A stretch of 42,621 nucleotides of DNA. It comes from Haloarcula nitratireducens (GTDB lineage: Archaea > Halobacteriota > Halobacteria > Halobacteriales > Haloarculaceae). Positions within the stretch are counted from its first letter, which is position 1. Every line of letters starts with the position of its first letter. Under the pieces are notes generated by a model that did no database searches, was not told the DNA's origin, and saw only the letters and a program-made list of their open reading frames with translations. Location: positions 1-42,621 of the forward strand of contig NZ_RKLT01000024.1 of the NCBI RefSeq assembly GCF_019599505.1, read 5' to 3'. Positions 15,743 through 25,900 of the stretch are shown one piece after another. Position numbers and translations under genes: made by a program.

Positions 15743-15998
15743 TCACGCCTCACCCTCCCTAGCCTCGAGATCACTCATGTTTGGGACGAGGTTGAGAAAC
15801 ACGTCGTCCTCTGTCCTACACTCCGGACAAGTTTGCACGAAATGAAGGCCGTCCTCATCACGCTTTTCTACGCGTCACTCCGACCAGGCGCGGACGACGT
15901 TTCCACAGTCCTTGCAGCGTTTTGGATGATCCTGGAGGTACGTCTGTATGAAGTCGATGAATGACTGTGTCCGGTGGTACGTCGGTATACTTGGTCAT
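15743..15998 (-). pseudogene. Broken zinc-ribbon protein gene (frameshift plus stop)
   Basis: The minus strand encodes MTKYTDVPPD from the ATG at 15998. After a shift of frame it continues FIDFIQTYLQDHPKRCKDCG and NVVRAWSE, hits a TGA at 15875-15877, and continues in the same frame with VEKRDEDGLHFVQTCPECRT to a stop at 15743. CKDCG and CPECR would be the two halves of one zinc ribbon. At least two lesions separate them, so the gene is dead unless recoded. Confidence 0.65.
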
Positions 15999-16165
15999 TC
16001 GCGGTGCAGCCGTATCAACGTGTAAGTCTATTTGACACCTCCTCAACTCACCCAGTCGTTACTGCGTCTTTAGGCGCAGGCGGAGGAGGAGGAGGGGGTC
16101 AGACGGTCAATACAGAGGATCGCATACACCATTGAGACAACTGGGGGAGATGACTACTACTGCGT

Positions 16166-16291
16166 TCACTCTATGTAAAGGAGTTGGAGAGCCTGTCGAA
16201 CATGGTACTTGGTCTTGTCCGCTTCTTCAACTTCTAATGCCCGTTCAAGATGGCTAATTGTGTCCTGTAAGGGAGCCTCTGACTCGTCCAT
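16166..16291 (-). CDS. 41-aa acidic microprotein
   Basis: Starting at the ATG at 16291, the protein is MDESEAPLQDTISHLERALE followed by VEEADKTKYHVRQALQLLYIE. The pattern is that of two amphipathic helices, probably a dimerising helical hairpin. A TATA-like TTATTTATACTT lies 20-31 bases before the ATG, giving a leaderless transcript and supporting this start over the longer frame from 16378. It has no known function. Confidence 0.6.
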   Translation of the reverse strand: MDESEAPLQDTISHLERALEVEEADKTKYHVRQALQLLYIE

Positions 16292-16311
16292 GAAGATAAT
16301 ATCCCACGAAA

Positions 16312-16323
16312 AGTATAAATAAC
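16312..16323 (-). promoter_or_regulatory. TATA-like promoter element of the 41-aa gene
   Basis: On the minus strand the bases read GTTATTTATACTT, ending about 20 bases upstream of the ATG at 16291, the distance expected for a leaderless archaeal transcript. Confidence 0.55.
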
Positions 16324-16722
16324 CAGTGACGATATGAGTAACAGAATCTGGCCCCATAGAATTTCTGAAAATGGTCAATTCACATTCCTACTGAGTGGCT
16401 GTTTCAGATACTGTGCTGGGTAATACTGGCGAAACACACTTTCGCGGCGATGCTGGTGACGATTGCGAGGACGGTATGCTGACCGGTGTTCATCGTGCCT
16501 CCACAAATTCGTCGACGGTTGTTTGGGGCGATGTGGGCGGCGTGTCGGTCGTGTTGTGCATAGCTGTATCTCCTCGTGGCACCGATCTCCCGTACCGAAG
16601 CACACAGGCGGGCGCGGCGGAGGGCCGTGTATTCGTCGGTGGCTGGGACGTCTTGATGGCCGAAGCGTGCGTTCTACCCACCGTTGCTAAAGACTACAGT
16701 CTATCCTTTTGTCCCCCGGGCT
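16324..16722. other. Stretch without a convincing gene
   Basis: Several overlapping short frames exist, none with family-like sequence. On the minus strand two tiny ORFs (23 codons starting MHNTTDT and 29 codons starting MNTGQHT) each have a purine-rich GGAGG-type element before the ATG and overlap by ATGA near 16490. They are too short to judge. An alternative minus frame reads FGHQDVPATDEYTALRRARL, which may be a decayed gene. Confidence 0.3.
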
Positions 16723-17246
16723 GTGTCTGAAGAGCGTCCACAAGAGTTGGTTGCGAGTGCGTCCGACCACATACAGACCAGTAACGAACACGAGCAACGA
16801 GCCGGCGAGCTCGCTGCAAAAGCAGAAGAACAGCTGCAAGAGCACGTCGCGCAGCAGCTTCCCGACAGCTATGTCGTTGATGTTGAAGCCGTCTATGACG
16901 GTCCAGGAGCGGCTTCGTTGTTCGTGTCTACGACGAGCAGGTAACCGAAGCGGTCGAATCCATTGCTAGTGGGGAACTCGAGGTCGATTGCAGACGGCCA
17001 CAGGAAGTCGTGATTGGTAATGATGTCCCAACAGCAGCGACCACACAGCGAGATAGCAGCCAGGACATTCGTGGGATCATCGACGCGTTGGCGGGGCAAT
17101 TCGACGACGGCGCACCGATTGCTGCGGTCGTCACACGGGCCCACATGGTTGGCATTGGCCAGGACACGGCTGAGCACGAGATCGAGACGCTGACGCAGCA
17201 GGGCGAGGTCTACGAGCCTCGTACGGATCACCTCCGAACGACCTGA
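16723..17246 (+). pseudogene. Frameshifted gene for a protein with an MCM-type C-terminal winged helix
   Basis: The first part starts at a GTG at 16723 (MSEERPQELVASASDH) and contains a helical region and VVDVEAVYDGPG. Around 16905-16910 one base seems to be missing. The next frame continues SGFVVRVYDEQVTEAVESIA to DIRGIIDALAGQFDDGAPIA and ends AEHEIETLTQQGEVYEPRT...HLRTT. The last 60 residues resemble the winged helix at the end of archaeal MCM helicases and some replication-associated proteins. Restoring one base would give a protein of about 174 residues, so the lesion looks recent. A sequencing error is possible. Confidence 0.6.
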
Positions 17247-17364
17247 ATTGTGCTGACGTCTCAGTCATCGAGGTCGGTGAGATACCCGATGACGTTGAGT
17301 CGTTCGTCGTGCCGTAAGTCGAGGGGCAGCGAGGCACAACATGAAACAGCTCTATTCAGTGTAC

Positions 17365-18171
17365 TTAGAGCGAGACGCTTCGGATGAACTCTAATGCTTG
17401 CTGTTCACGCTTGTTTGGCGCGATACTGAGGTCGACATTCACGGTCAGATTGATAGCATCGGACATCTCGACCGTGTGTGAGTCACGGAACTGTCCAGTG
17501 GGATAGACACCACCAGCGGCGAGAATCGACCCCTCGGATTTCCAGTTGGTGACGATACCCTTTATCGGGAGCGTCCCACCGCCGAACTCGAGCCGGGAGG
17601 TGTCACTGTGTGGGATATCCAGTCCTTGTATCTCGACGGGGTCAATCTGATACTCCCCTTCGACGACCTGCAAATCTGCTGGAATCCCTGCTGCAGTCTG
17701 TGTGCCACTCTCGGTGACGTTCTGGACGCCGAAGTCACTCATTGCCTGCTTGAGTCGCTCCAGCATCCGCCCATCGACGTCTGCAACGAGATCGCTTGCG
17801 AAAGACACGCTGTTGGGGAAGATATCGACACGCCCGCAGAAGGAGACGGCAAAGGGACGATCCACCTCTCCGAAGGTGTTCTGCTTGATCCGGTTTCGTA
17901 GCTGAGCGTTCTCATAGCGGTTGATGTGGCCCACAGCCTGGTAGTTGATGAAGAGCTTCGATCCTTCTGTGATCAGGCGTGGCTGAGAGTCCGTAGTAAT
18001 GAGCGACCACGTATCGCCTGTCTCGACTGTTGGAGGTGGCACTTCTTTCTCCGAGGGTTCACCAACGGGCGTCTCAGTTGTGCTGCCACACCCAGCAAGT
18101 GCCGTTGTTCCGACCGCTCCGACTGTCGCTAGTAGTTCTCGCCGCGTTCGTTGGTTCCCAGTTGGTTTCAC
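17365..18171 (-). CDS. Tat-exported lipoprotein (DUF6517-like)
   Basis: 268 residues. The N-terminus TRRELLATVGAVGTTALAGC has a twin-arginine motif (R10-R11), a hydrophobic stretch and a lipobox ending in a Cys near residue 28, so the protein should be exported by Tat and anchored by lipid on the outside of the cell membrane. The mature part (DTWSLITTDSQPRL, FGEVDRPFAVSFCGRVDIFP, GGTLPIKGIVTNWK) resembles the haloarchaeal DUF6517 family of unknown function. It is divergent from the nuclease gene at 18299. Confidence 0.8.
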   Translation of the reverse strand: MKPTGNQRTRRELLATVGAVGTTALAGCGSTTETPVGEPSEKEVPPPTVETGDTWSLITTDSQPRLITEGSKLFINYQAVGHINRYENAQLRNRIKQNTFGEVDRPFAVSFCGRVDIFPNSVSFASDLVADVDGRMLERLKQAMSDFGVQNVTESGTQTAAGIPADLQVVEGEYQIDPVEIQGLDIPHSDTSRLEFGGGTLPIKGIVTNWKSEGSILAAGGVYPTGQFRDSHTVEMSDAINLTVNVDLSIAPNKREQQALEFIRSVSL

Positions 18172-18298
18172 TATAACCTTAATTAGCTACCAAGTATTGA
18201 ATATTCTTCCGGTTATATTGATACGATGGCTGGTACTCAGCTTGCTCTAGTGATAACCATAAATACTTTAGAAGCGACAGATACCCCTCTGGTATCGA

Positions 18299-19006
18299 AT
18301 GGACACGAATGTAGCAGCCCGCGCAGCCAGAGATGTCCGTCACGTTCTCGATACGTATCTTGCTAACCTACGGTCGGAAACGTCACGGCGAGAGTTCGAG
18401 AAGTTGCTCTTTGGGACTATCTCGTTGGATGCAGTCGATCTGGCCTACAAGCCAGAAGCGTATACGCGGTTCAATTTGGTCGAGCCGCTGCTCTCGGCGG
18501 TGGGGCTGGAATACCAACTCGAACCGCGGAGTACTGGTGTCTATCGGAAACGGTGGCCGGATTTCGAACTAACGAGTACTGAAATCCCCTACATTGGCGA
18601 GGTGAAGGCCATGAACGATGTCGAGCGTGGGGCAGAGGATATCAAAGAGTATCTCGGCATCGAGGGGTTCATTTCACCCTACGGGATTCTCACCGACGGT
18701 GTCGAGTGGTCGATCTATGGGCCACCGGCAGATGGTGGTCGGACGTCGAATCCGGTTGAGCGTAATTCCATTTCGCTAGCTGATTCACTAAAAACGGTGG
18801 CGTTGGCTGAGGGGTACTGGGACATGGACTTGCTGTCCTCGAATATTCGCTCGAATGGGGTAGCTCAAATCGAGGCGTTTCCGCGGCTGTTCGATCCCGA
18901 CCAGATCGATGTGTGGGCGTTAGAGAAGATGCCACGCCAGTATCGGCGCGAGTTTCTGAGCGAGAATCGGTCTTTGCAGGCGTCGCTTGATGGGACGTGG
19001 GGGTGA
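18299..19006 (+). CDS. PD-(D/E)xK nuclease, type I restriction HsdR N-terminal-like
   Basis: A 235-residue protein. After an N-terminal helical part with YTRFNLVEPLLSAVGLEYQLE, the core WPDFELTSTEIPYIGEVKAMN has the PD...ExK arrangement of restriction-type nucleases; the following DIKEYLGIEGFISPYGILTDGVEWSIY is the usual continuation in HsdR N-terminal and related domains. No motor or methylase is fused, so it is either a free-standing nuclease or a partner of its neighbours. It is AT-flanked, and a TATA-like CATAAATACT lies upstream. Its last 14 codons are repeated at 12939-12980. It heads the defence island. Confidence 0.75.
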   Translation: MDTNVAARAARDVRHVLDTYLANLRSETSRREFEKLLFGTISLDAVDLAYKPEAYTRFNLVEPLLSAVGLEYQLEPRSTGVYRKRWPDFELTSTEIPYIGEVKAMNDVERGAEDIKEYLGIEGFISPYGILTDGVEWSIYGPPADGGRTSNPVERNSISLADSLKTVALAEGYWDMDLLSSNIRSNGVAQIEAFPRLFDPDQIDVWALEKMPRQYRREFLSENRSLQASLDGTWG

Positions 19007-19106
19007 TCACTATCGGGTACTACTTTGGATATTGTAGACCAATTCCTATCAAATACAAGATCTGCTCAAAAGATAAATGCTGTCGGGAGAGTTAAGAGAG
19101 TTGGTT

Positions 19107-19122
19107 GTTACCACTTAGTAAC
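19107..19122. promoter_or_regulatory. Inverted repeat directly before hamA
   Basis: GTTAC (19107-19111) and GTAAC (19118-19122) flank a 6-base spacer and end 3 bases before the hamA start codon. A repressor bound here, or a short hairpin at the 5' end of the message, could limit expression of the defence operon. Confidence 0.35.
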
Positions 19123-19125
19123 AAG

Positions 19126-20097
19126 ATGAGCGGTTTCAACTGGGAGGATGCGACTGTTATCAGTCAAACAGACCTTGAAGAGTACGTCTATGTAACAGAC
19201 TCTGATTCAGTTGATAACCTCCATATTAAGAACTACTGTGTTCAAATTTCACCAGCCGGCTTTTCCTTTAATGGTCTAGAAGAGTTCCTACGAAACCGCT
19301 TCGTGTACTATGTTTTCTCTGAAGATGAGATACAACGTCTTGAAGAACAAGGAGAAACTCCGCGCATCAAAGCACAGGAGATGGCTGGTATTGGGAAGCA
19401 GTTTCGACAAGATGGTACACTGGGCGAATTTATCTTATTTTTATTAGCAGATGGATTTCTTGACCTACCTATGATTTCTCACAAGATCTCCCGTAAACAG
19501 AACTATAGTCACGAAGTCTACGGCTGCGATAACCTTTTCTTCGGAACTTTTGACGGCGACGAATGCCTTGGTATTGGCGAAGCAAAGGTCTATCAAGACC
19601 TCACAAGAGGGATTCGACAAGCAGTAAGTAGCATTTCAGAATTCCACGAAGAGCAGTCCCATCGATATCTTGACCAAGAGTTGAGCGTCGCTCCGCGAGG
19701 ATTTAGTGAAAACCTCAACGAAGAGCAGTTTGATTATCTCTCTAATGTTGTTTCCGCTTCACCTGACGATCATCCGCTTCTTCATCCAATTTTTGTTTGT
19801 TATGAAGATCAAGAGCTTACCGATGCTGAGAGCGTATCAACATCTGAAGAAGAGATTCAGAGTCTTATCGAAACACGTATTGCTGACCTAGAGCCGCTAT
19901 CAAAGGCAGAAAATCAAGTTGAGAATGGTTCTGATCGTCTTAGGCGTGCCCACTTATTGTTCCTCTTCCTACCAGTACCGGATATTGACCAATTTCGAAA
20001 ACGGATGCTATTAGCTATCGACCCCGGGCTCCGTCACATCCTCGATGAAGAGAGTCCTGAATCAGACGCTGACCAGACAGAAGAGGGGACTGCATGA
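19126..20097 (+). CDS. hamA: HamA, nuclease component of the Hachiman defence system (DUF1837)
   Basis: 323 residues from the ATG at 19126 (MSGFNWEDAT). The middle of the protein holds the DUF1837/HamA signature: GEFILFLLADGFLDLPMISHK, a YGCDNLFFG segment, and LGIGEAKVYQDL with E152 and K154 as the PD-(D/E)xK-type catalytic residues. In Hachiman, HamA forms a complex with helicase HamB and degrades DNA when activated by damaged or phage DNA. The stop codon overlaps the hamB start (ATGA at 20094), typical of the operon. Codon use is AT-richer than in flanking genes, suggesting separate acquisition. Confidence 0.85.
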   Translation: MSGFNWEDATVISQTDLEEYVYVTDSDSVDNLHIKNYCVQISPAGFSFNGLEEFLRNRFVYYVFSEDEIQRLEEQGETPRIKAQEMAGIGKQFRQDGTLGEFILFLLADGFLDLPMISHKISRKQNYSHEVYGCDNLFFGTFDGDECLGIGEAKVYQDLTRGIRQAVSSISEFHEEQSHRYLDQELSVAPRGFSENLNEEQFDYLSNVVSASPDDHPLLHPIFVCYEDQELTDAESVSTSEEEIQSLIETRIADLEPLSKAENQVENGSDRLRRAHLLFLFLPVPDIDQFRKRMLLAIDPGLRHILDEESPESDADQTEEGTA

Positions 20098-22607
20098 GTA
20101 CGTACGACGTCGCAGCTAATAGCGAGTTCTTGAATCAAACTCTCGACGAGCTAACAGAGGAAGTGTTTCGAAAAGATATCGGTGAACAATATACTGCTCC
20201 TCTTTCTGAACAAGATCGCCAAAGGGCAGCCTGGATGGGGTCAATTCTCGCCAACAGCTCAAACGATGACCATCGAAAGCGAGCCTTGGCTACTGCTGTT
20301 CTACTATACACTACCTGTGATAAGGACTCAAAGAGAATCTATCAACAGTATCTGTATACAATTCTCTCTCGACTAGGCAGCCTTCCAAGCGCTCACGCAC
20401 TCAACGATTCAACAGCGGAGTTGGTCGAATCAATTAGTGATCCTTCACAATCCCTGTTAGCCGCTGAACTGGACGCTATTGAAGAATATCACCGATTAGA
20501 TAGTGAGACGGTTCTCACTCGGTTTCAGCAACGTGTCTGGGATCATCTTGATGAAAAATACGTAGTTTTCTCCGGACCCACCTCCTCAGGGAAGTCATTC
20601 CTAATGCAACAATATATTCGACACTCAATCGCATCTTCCGAGGAGTATCAAGCGGTATATCTCGTTCCATCCCGAGCACTTATCTCAGAAGTAGCTTCGG
20701 AATTTCGCACAGAACTTGGCGAACTCATTGATATACGCACCAGCGCACATTTAGACGAAGTCGAGGACTCATTTCTTCTTGTTATCACTCCAGAACGCTG
20801 CTTACAGCTGTTTGACTATGAGGAGGAAGAAAATATTGACCTCGATTTAGTTTTCTTGGACGAACTTCAGCAGTTAGAAGACGGCGGTCGAGGCCCACTC
20901 TTTGAGAATGTTCTAGAAAACTTGGAATCGGTTTGGCCCAACACTCAAATTATTGCGGCGGGCCCCTATATCGATAATCCTGCAGATGCCTTGGAAGGGG
21001 TTGTTCATGGAGAAGCAGACGATATTAAGACCGTTTTCAACCCGGTCTTTCAATTGGAGGCTCGCTTTACCTTCCGGAAACGGTCAGACACAATTGATGT
21101 GGAACTCAAAAGTCCCTCTGGGAATACACTCGAATTAGATCTGAATCGCCCAACTGGTCTGAGCTACAGTACACTCAATAATAAGAAACAGACAGTACGG
21201 CGATTCGTCGAAGAATTCGGGATGGGGGATCAGTCACTTGCCTATGGTAAGACGAGGAGAGCCACAGAAAATATGGCCCTTGGAGTTGCTGCATCGCGCA
21301 GTCAGACAGAACCGCCAGAAACGGAGGGCCTTATAGAATATTTGGAGCGGACAGTCCATGAAGACTACGCGCTCATTGAAGCGATTCAAAGTGGTGTCGC
21401 TTTTCATCACGGGAGTGTTCCTCAAGTTGCTCGCGACGAAATCGAGACCCTCTATCGGGATGAGAAACTAGATTTGATTGCTTGCACCTCTACACTCCTT
21501 CAAGGTGTAAACTTGCCTGCCCAGCGGATGTATCTCGTTGATCCTGGAAAAGGGCGCGAAAAAACCCTTTCTGATTTCGAGATGCAGAATTTGATTGGCA
21601 GAGTTGGACGGGTTGGAAATCAACTCTATGGGACAATCTACTATATTGATCGAGAAAATGATGAATGGGCCGACCAGCGACTTAACACATCAGTTAACAA
21701 GGAAGTCACAGCTGCAACTACTAACACAATTGAAAACCGTACCGATGACCTCCTTGAGTTAGTTGCGACAGGAGATACAAACGAGATAACAGATGACGGA
21801 CTTCGATACACAATTGTCCTCCTTCGCAATCGCTACCTGAAGCAGCCTGAGAGTATCAAAGAGTATCTTACTGGCAAAGGATTAGCGGAGTCAAAGGCAG
21901 CAGCTGTTCTCGAAGAACTAGAATCTAACCTACCAGAGATCCGGATCCCAGTCGAGATTCTTAGAAAGAATCCTACAGTCGATCCAGTCCTTCAGAACCG
22001 GCTATACGAAAATGTGAACTCAGCTGTCGAGCCATGGGAGGTCGTCACTACTGACCTAAAACAGTCTTTCTTTTCAGTCACCCAGCATCTCAATACAATA
22101 TTTCACTTCGTTGCGGATCCTGAATACGGCATCGAACCGGCGCGATCCGAATCAATGTACTCGCACAATCTAAACCACCTCAAATACACTGCCTATCACT
22201 GGCTCAATGGTCGGAGTTATAATGAATTAATAGATCTAAGACAAGACGCACTTGGGAACCAGAATATCGATTCCGTAATCAAGGAGCTCATGCGGATCAT
22301 CAATGACGACGTTCGTTATATGCTTGTAAAATATTACCAGATTCTGTGTGATATTTTTGATGGAATTGAGGACTATGATAACCAGTTTATGCTAAATTTT
22401 GACAAGCGACTTGAACGCGGCTCATACGAATCCGAACGGCTTCAACTAATGGATATGGGAATTGACCGGTCGATAGCACTTGATTTGGAAACGCCCAACG
22501 TAGATAATGACGAAGAATATAAAACCAAGTTAGCGGCCCAGGTTAATAGCCTCTCACCAATTTATCGGCGTCATCTGATCAGGAACGGCGTTCTTGATAC
22601 AGAATGA
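20094..22607 (+). CDS. hamB: HamB, helicase component of the Hachiman defence system
   Basis: An 837-residue superfamily 2 helicase. Walker A GPTSSGKS is at 161-168, the Walker B DEAH variant DELQ at 256-259 (LVFLDELQQL), and motif VI QNLIGRVGRVG near 498-508; CTSTLLQGVNLP just before is the motif V region. About 270 further residues form a helical C-terminal domain. HamB surveys DNA and restrains or activates HamA. All helicase motifs are intact. It overlaps hamA by 4 bases and shares its AT-rich composition. The next gene starts 299 bases later. Confidence 0.85.
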   Translation: MSTYDVAANSEFLNQTLDELTEEVFRKDIGEQYTAPLSEQDRQRAAWMGSILANSSNDDHRKRALATAVLLYTTCDKDSKRIYQQYLYTILSRLGSLPSAHALNDSTAELVESISDPSQSLLAAELDAIEEYHRLDSETVLTRFQQRVWDHLDEKYVVFSGPTSSGKSFLMQQYIRHSIASSEEYQAVYLVPSRALISEVASEFRTELGELIDIRTSAHLDEVEDSFLLVITPERCLQLFDYEEEENIDLDLVFLDELQQLEDGGRGPLFENVLENLESVWPNTQIIAAGPYIDNPADALEGVVHGEADDIKTVFNPVFQLEARFTFRKRSDTIDVELKSPSGNTLELDLNRPTGLSYSTLNNKKQTVRRFVEEFGMGDQSLAYGKTRRATENMALGVAASRSQTEPPETEGLIEYLERTVHEDYALIEAIQSGVAFHHGSVPQVARDEIETLYRDEKLDLIACTSTLLQGVNLPAQRMYLVDPGKGREKTLSDFEMQNLIGRVGRVGNQLYGTIYYIDRENDEWADQRLNTSVNKEVTAATTNTIENRTDDLLELVATGDTNEITDDGLRYTIVLLRNRYLKQPESIKEYLTGKGLAESKAAAVLEELESNLPEIRIPVEILRKNPTVDPVLQNRLYENVNSAVEPWEVVTTDLKQSFFSVTQHLNTIFHFVADPEYGIEPARSESMYSHNLNHLKYTAYHWLNGRSYNELIDLRQDALGNQNIDSVIKELMRIINDDVRYMLVKYYQILCDIFDGIEDYDNQFMLNFDKRLERGSYESERLQLMDMGIDRSIALDLETPNVDNDEEYKTKLAAQVNSLSPIYRRHLIRNGVLDTE

Positions 22608-22906
22608 GGTCTCACACTGGGGATTGAAACTACTACAGCTTCGAATCAGTCCGTACTTGCTGATTTCTACGCCGCACCCCGATTTTCACTTCGGTAGGAA
22701 ACCAACAATGGAAGACGTGTCAATAATGCTCTCACGCTATCTCTTTTTCATCAACGAAGAGATCGACACCGAGAGAGCCCTACCAGTAGTACCGAAATCG
22801 CACGATCGCGAGCTATCTGAGAAACAGATCATGGACCACAAAGACGGACAAGTAAGAGCAGTTCGTTTAGTCAACGTTTATCAACCGGTAGTAAAGAAGC
22901 AGATAC
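22608..22906. other. Intergenic gap between hamB and the type IIG gene
   Basis: No convincing gene. A frame starting at 22708 overlaps the next gene by 17 bases but its sequence has no family-like pattern. A TATA-like ACGTTTATC at about 22873-22882 lies 25-34 bases before the ATG at 22907 and probably drives the restriction-modification gene. Confidence 0.5.
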
Positions 22907-25900
22907 ATGCCGAGTCCGACTGAGTTCTTTGACTCTCTCGATTCCATCGGGGCACGCACCGATGAGGATATGAGTGAGCGGGATGTTGAAAATTTGTTCC
23001 TCGAAACGGGATTCTATACTGCTCTGGGGTACGAGGGGACCGGGACGGACATCCGAAGTGAGTTCACCCTTCCCGATGACCGCCGCCCGGATTACATTAC
23101 GCTCGACACTAACGAGGCTGTTACTGCGGTCTACGAGTTCAAAACCACCGGGCGAGACCTCGTATCCAACGAAGACCAGCTATTCCACTACATGGACAAC
23201 CTCCGGGCAGACTTCGGCGTTCTGACGAACGGTGAAGAACTCCGACTGTATCGCCGGAACCGAGATCGGCCGATGCTGGCTCTCTCAACCGAGTCCGTAA
23301 CCGAGGGCGACGCAAGAGATCTGTTTAGCGCCCTTCAGAAACGGCAATTCGACCTCACTGACCCTGATGACGTGAACGAGTTCCTTTCGGACATCGACCC
23401 GATACCGCTGGATCAGCAAGCGGAGCTGGGGCAGGAACACTTCTTCGACACTTTCCGACTCGAAAAAGACAGTCCCTTTGCCGACCTCGTTACTGGGATG
23501 ATGGACCTGCTCCACGAACTGCGCGATGACCAAGAAGCGAAGTTCGTGAAAGGAGCCTACGACTTCTGGGAAGCCACGTATGCAGATGAACCGGACGAGG
23601 TACCTGGGTCATGGGAGCCGTTCATCAACGGCAAGCAGTCGCTCCGAGACTTCATGTTCTGTCTGGAAAGTGGTCACGCACTCCTTGCTCGGCTTTTGTT
23701 GGCAAAGGCGACAGAGGACCACGATTTCTTCGCGGGGACGGGCTACAACGGGATGGGTGACTACTTCCGCGGGCTACAGGGTTTCAGCGACAAAATCAAT
23801 CTCGATGCCTTCCCGGTAGCCGCTGATAATCTGATTGACGATATGCAGGACCAGTTGGTCGAGGGTCTATTCCAAGACGACATCTTCGTCTGGTGGACCG
23901 ACGGCTATGAAGAACAACTGTCCCGGGGCCATGAGACTGGCGCAAACCAGTTCAAGAAGGTCGCGGAAGGGACTGGGAGTATCGAACGAATCAGCGAGGC
24001 TACTCGGGACCGTTTCAGTCGGGCCGTCGCCGAAATGTTCTTCAACGTTCTCAGGTTCGACTTCGCGGACGTTCAAGGTGACCTCCTCGGGGACCTCTAC
24101 CAGCGGTACTTCGACCCAGAAACGCGAAAAGCGCTTGGCGAGTTCTACACACCACAGCCAGTCGTTGATTACATCATGGACGGCGTGGGGTACGACCGGG
24201 GAGTTTCGAACCAGCGACTCATCGACCCATCATGCGGGTCCGGCACGTTCCTCGTAGAAGCCGTTCAACGATACATCGAAGACGTAGAACGCTATGAGGA
24301 CGAACCCGATTGGGAAGAACACCTCAAGGATCTTTGCACCCGCCCCAGAATCATTGGTCTCGACATACACCCGTTCGCCGTCTTGATGGCGCAAATTCGG
24401 TTCGTGGTCGCAATTCTTCCGGCGTATCGAAAGGCGAAGGGTAGCAACCGGGATTTCACGCTCCGTCGGCTCCCTATCTACCGTACCGATACGCTCCGCA
24501 ACGAGCGAAAGCTCTCCGGCGTTGACCTCGGCACAGGTGACGCGGATAGTTGGCAGTCACCGTTGGATGCGTGGGAAGAAGACGAGACAGAGGTACAGAT
24601 TCCGGTCCCACTCCCAGTCGAGGTCGAAGACGAGGAAGGCGTAGAAACGGAAGACGGATTCCTTGTTCGCCGAGTACGGATGCCGCTGTATCCGACGATA
24701 AAATCCGAGACGGACGTCAAGAACTTCGGCGAATACTTCGCGGCACTACAAGGCGTCTTGGACACTGTGAAGGACCACATGGCACTTGCCGAGGAGTTCG
24801 GCAGGGATTTCGATTGGACCTATCAGAGCGGGCTTGAGGAGCGCGTCAACCGCTACACGTCGCAGGACTACTCTGGGATGGAGGAGTTCTTAGAACCGTA
24901 CGTCAATGACATGCTGGAAAACGTGCGGTACCTCAAAGAGGAACACAACGACGGGCGGTTGTTCAAGATGTTCGAGGACACGGTGTTGGCCCTCGTTGTC
25001 AAGAACTACATGGAGTACGACTACGTGGTTGGGAATCCGCCTTATGTCCGCACCCAGAACCTCCCCGATCAACAGAAAGCGATGATGGACCAGCTGTATG
25101 ATGCGACGACTGGCAACTATGACATCTACTGTCCGTTCTACGAGCGAGGACTCGATTGGCTTCGAGACGAGACGGGCAAACTGGGCTTCATCACTCCTAA
25201 CCAATTCATGGTCACAGACTATGGTGAAGGCCTTCGTAAGGTTCTGTTGGAGGATAGTCGTATCCAGGAAGTCTATGACTTCCGTGACTCCGGCGTGTTC
25301 GAGGACGCGACCAATTACCCTGCCATCGTGATTCTCGAAGACGAACCCGAGGAGGCTGCCCGAGAAGACAACGACATCCGATGCGTCCGAGTCAAGGCTG
25401 AAACGGACGGCAATGACGACCGTGAATTGGATGACACTATTATTGAGTCGGTGCGCGATCACCGGGGCGAGCCGGGCTACGAGGATGAGTTTATCGACGT
25501 GTTCGATTTCCCGCAAAAGAAGCTCGCGGAGGACGACTACTGGGCGCTAATGCCGCCGGAAGAGTTGCAGGTCTTCGAGAAATTGGAGTCGAACAGTACC
25601 GGGAACTTCGGGGACATTACGGACGCTATCTTCGCTGGTACACAAACGAGCGCGAATAAAGTCTATTTGGTCACGCCGGTCAATGCTGACCGAATACAAC
25701 CCGAAGATGGAGGTGACACAGTCAGAGTTGTCCCTACGGGCGAGAACCAAGAATACGAGATCGAGACAGATTTACTGTGTCCGTGGTTGAAGGGAAAAGA
25801 CATCGAACGGTGGCGTGGTGAATGGTCCGGCCTTCATGTTATCTTGCCACACTATGTTGAAAATAATGAAGACGGACCGACTACGAAGGCATATGACTCT

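Noticed and set aside
22594..22923. 109-residue plus-strand ORF between hamB and the type IIG gene
   Set aside because: It overlaps both neighbours, has no family-like sequence, and covers the probable promoter of the next gene.
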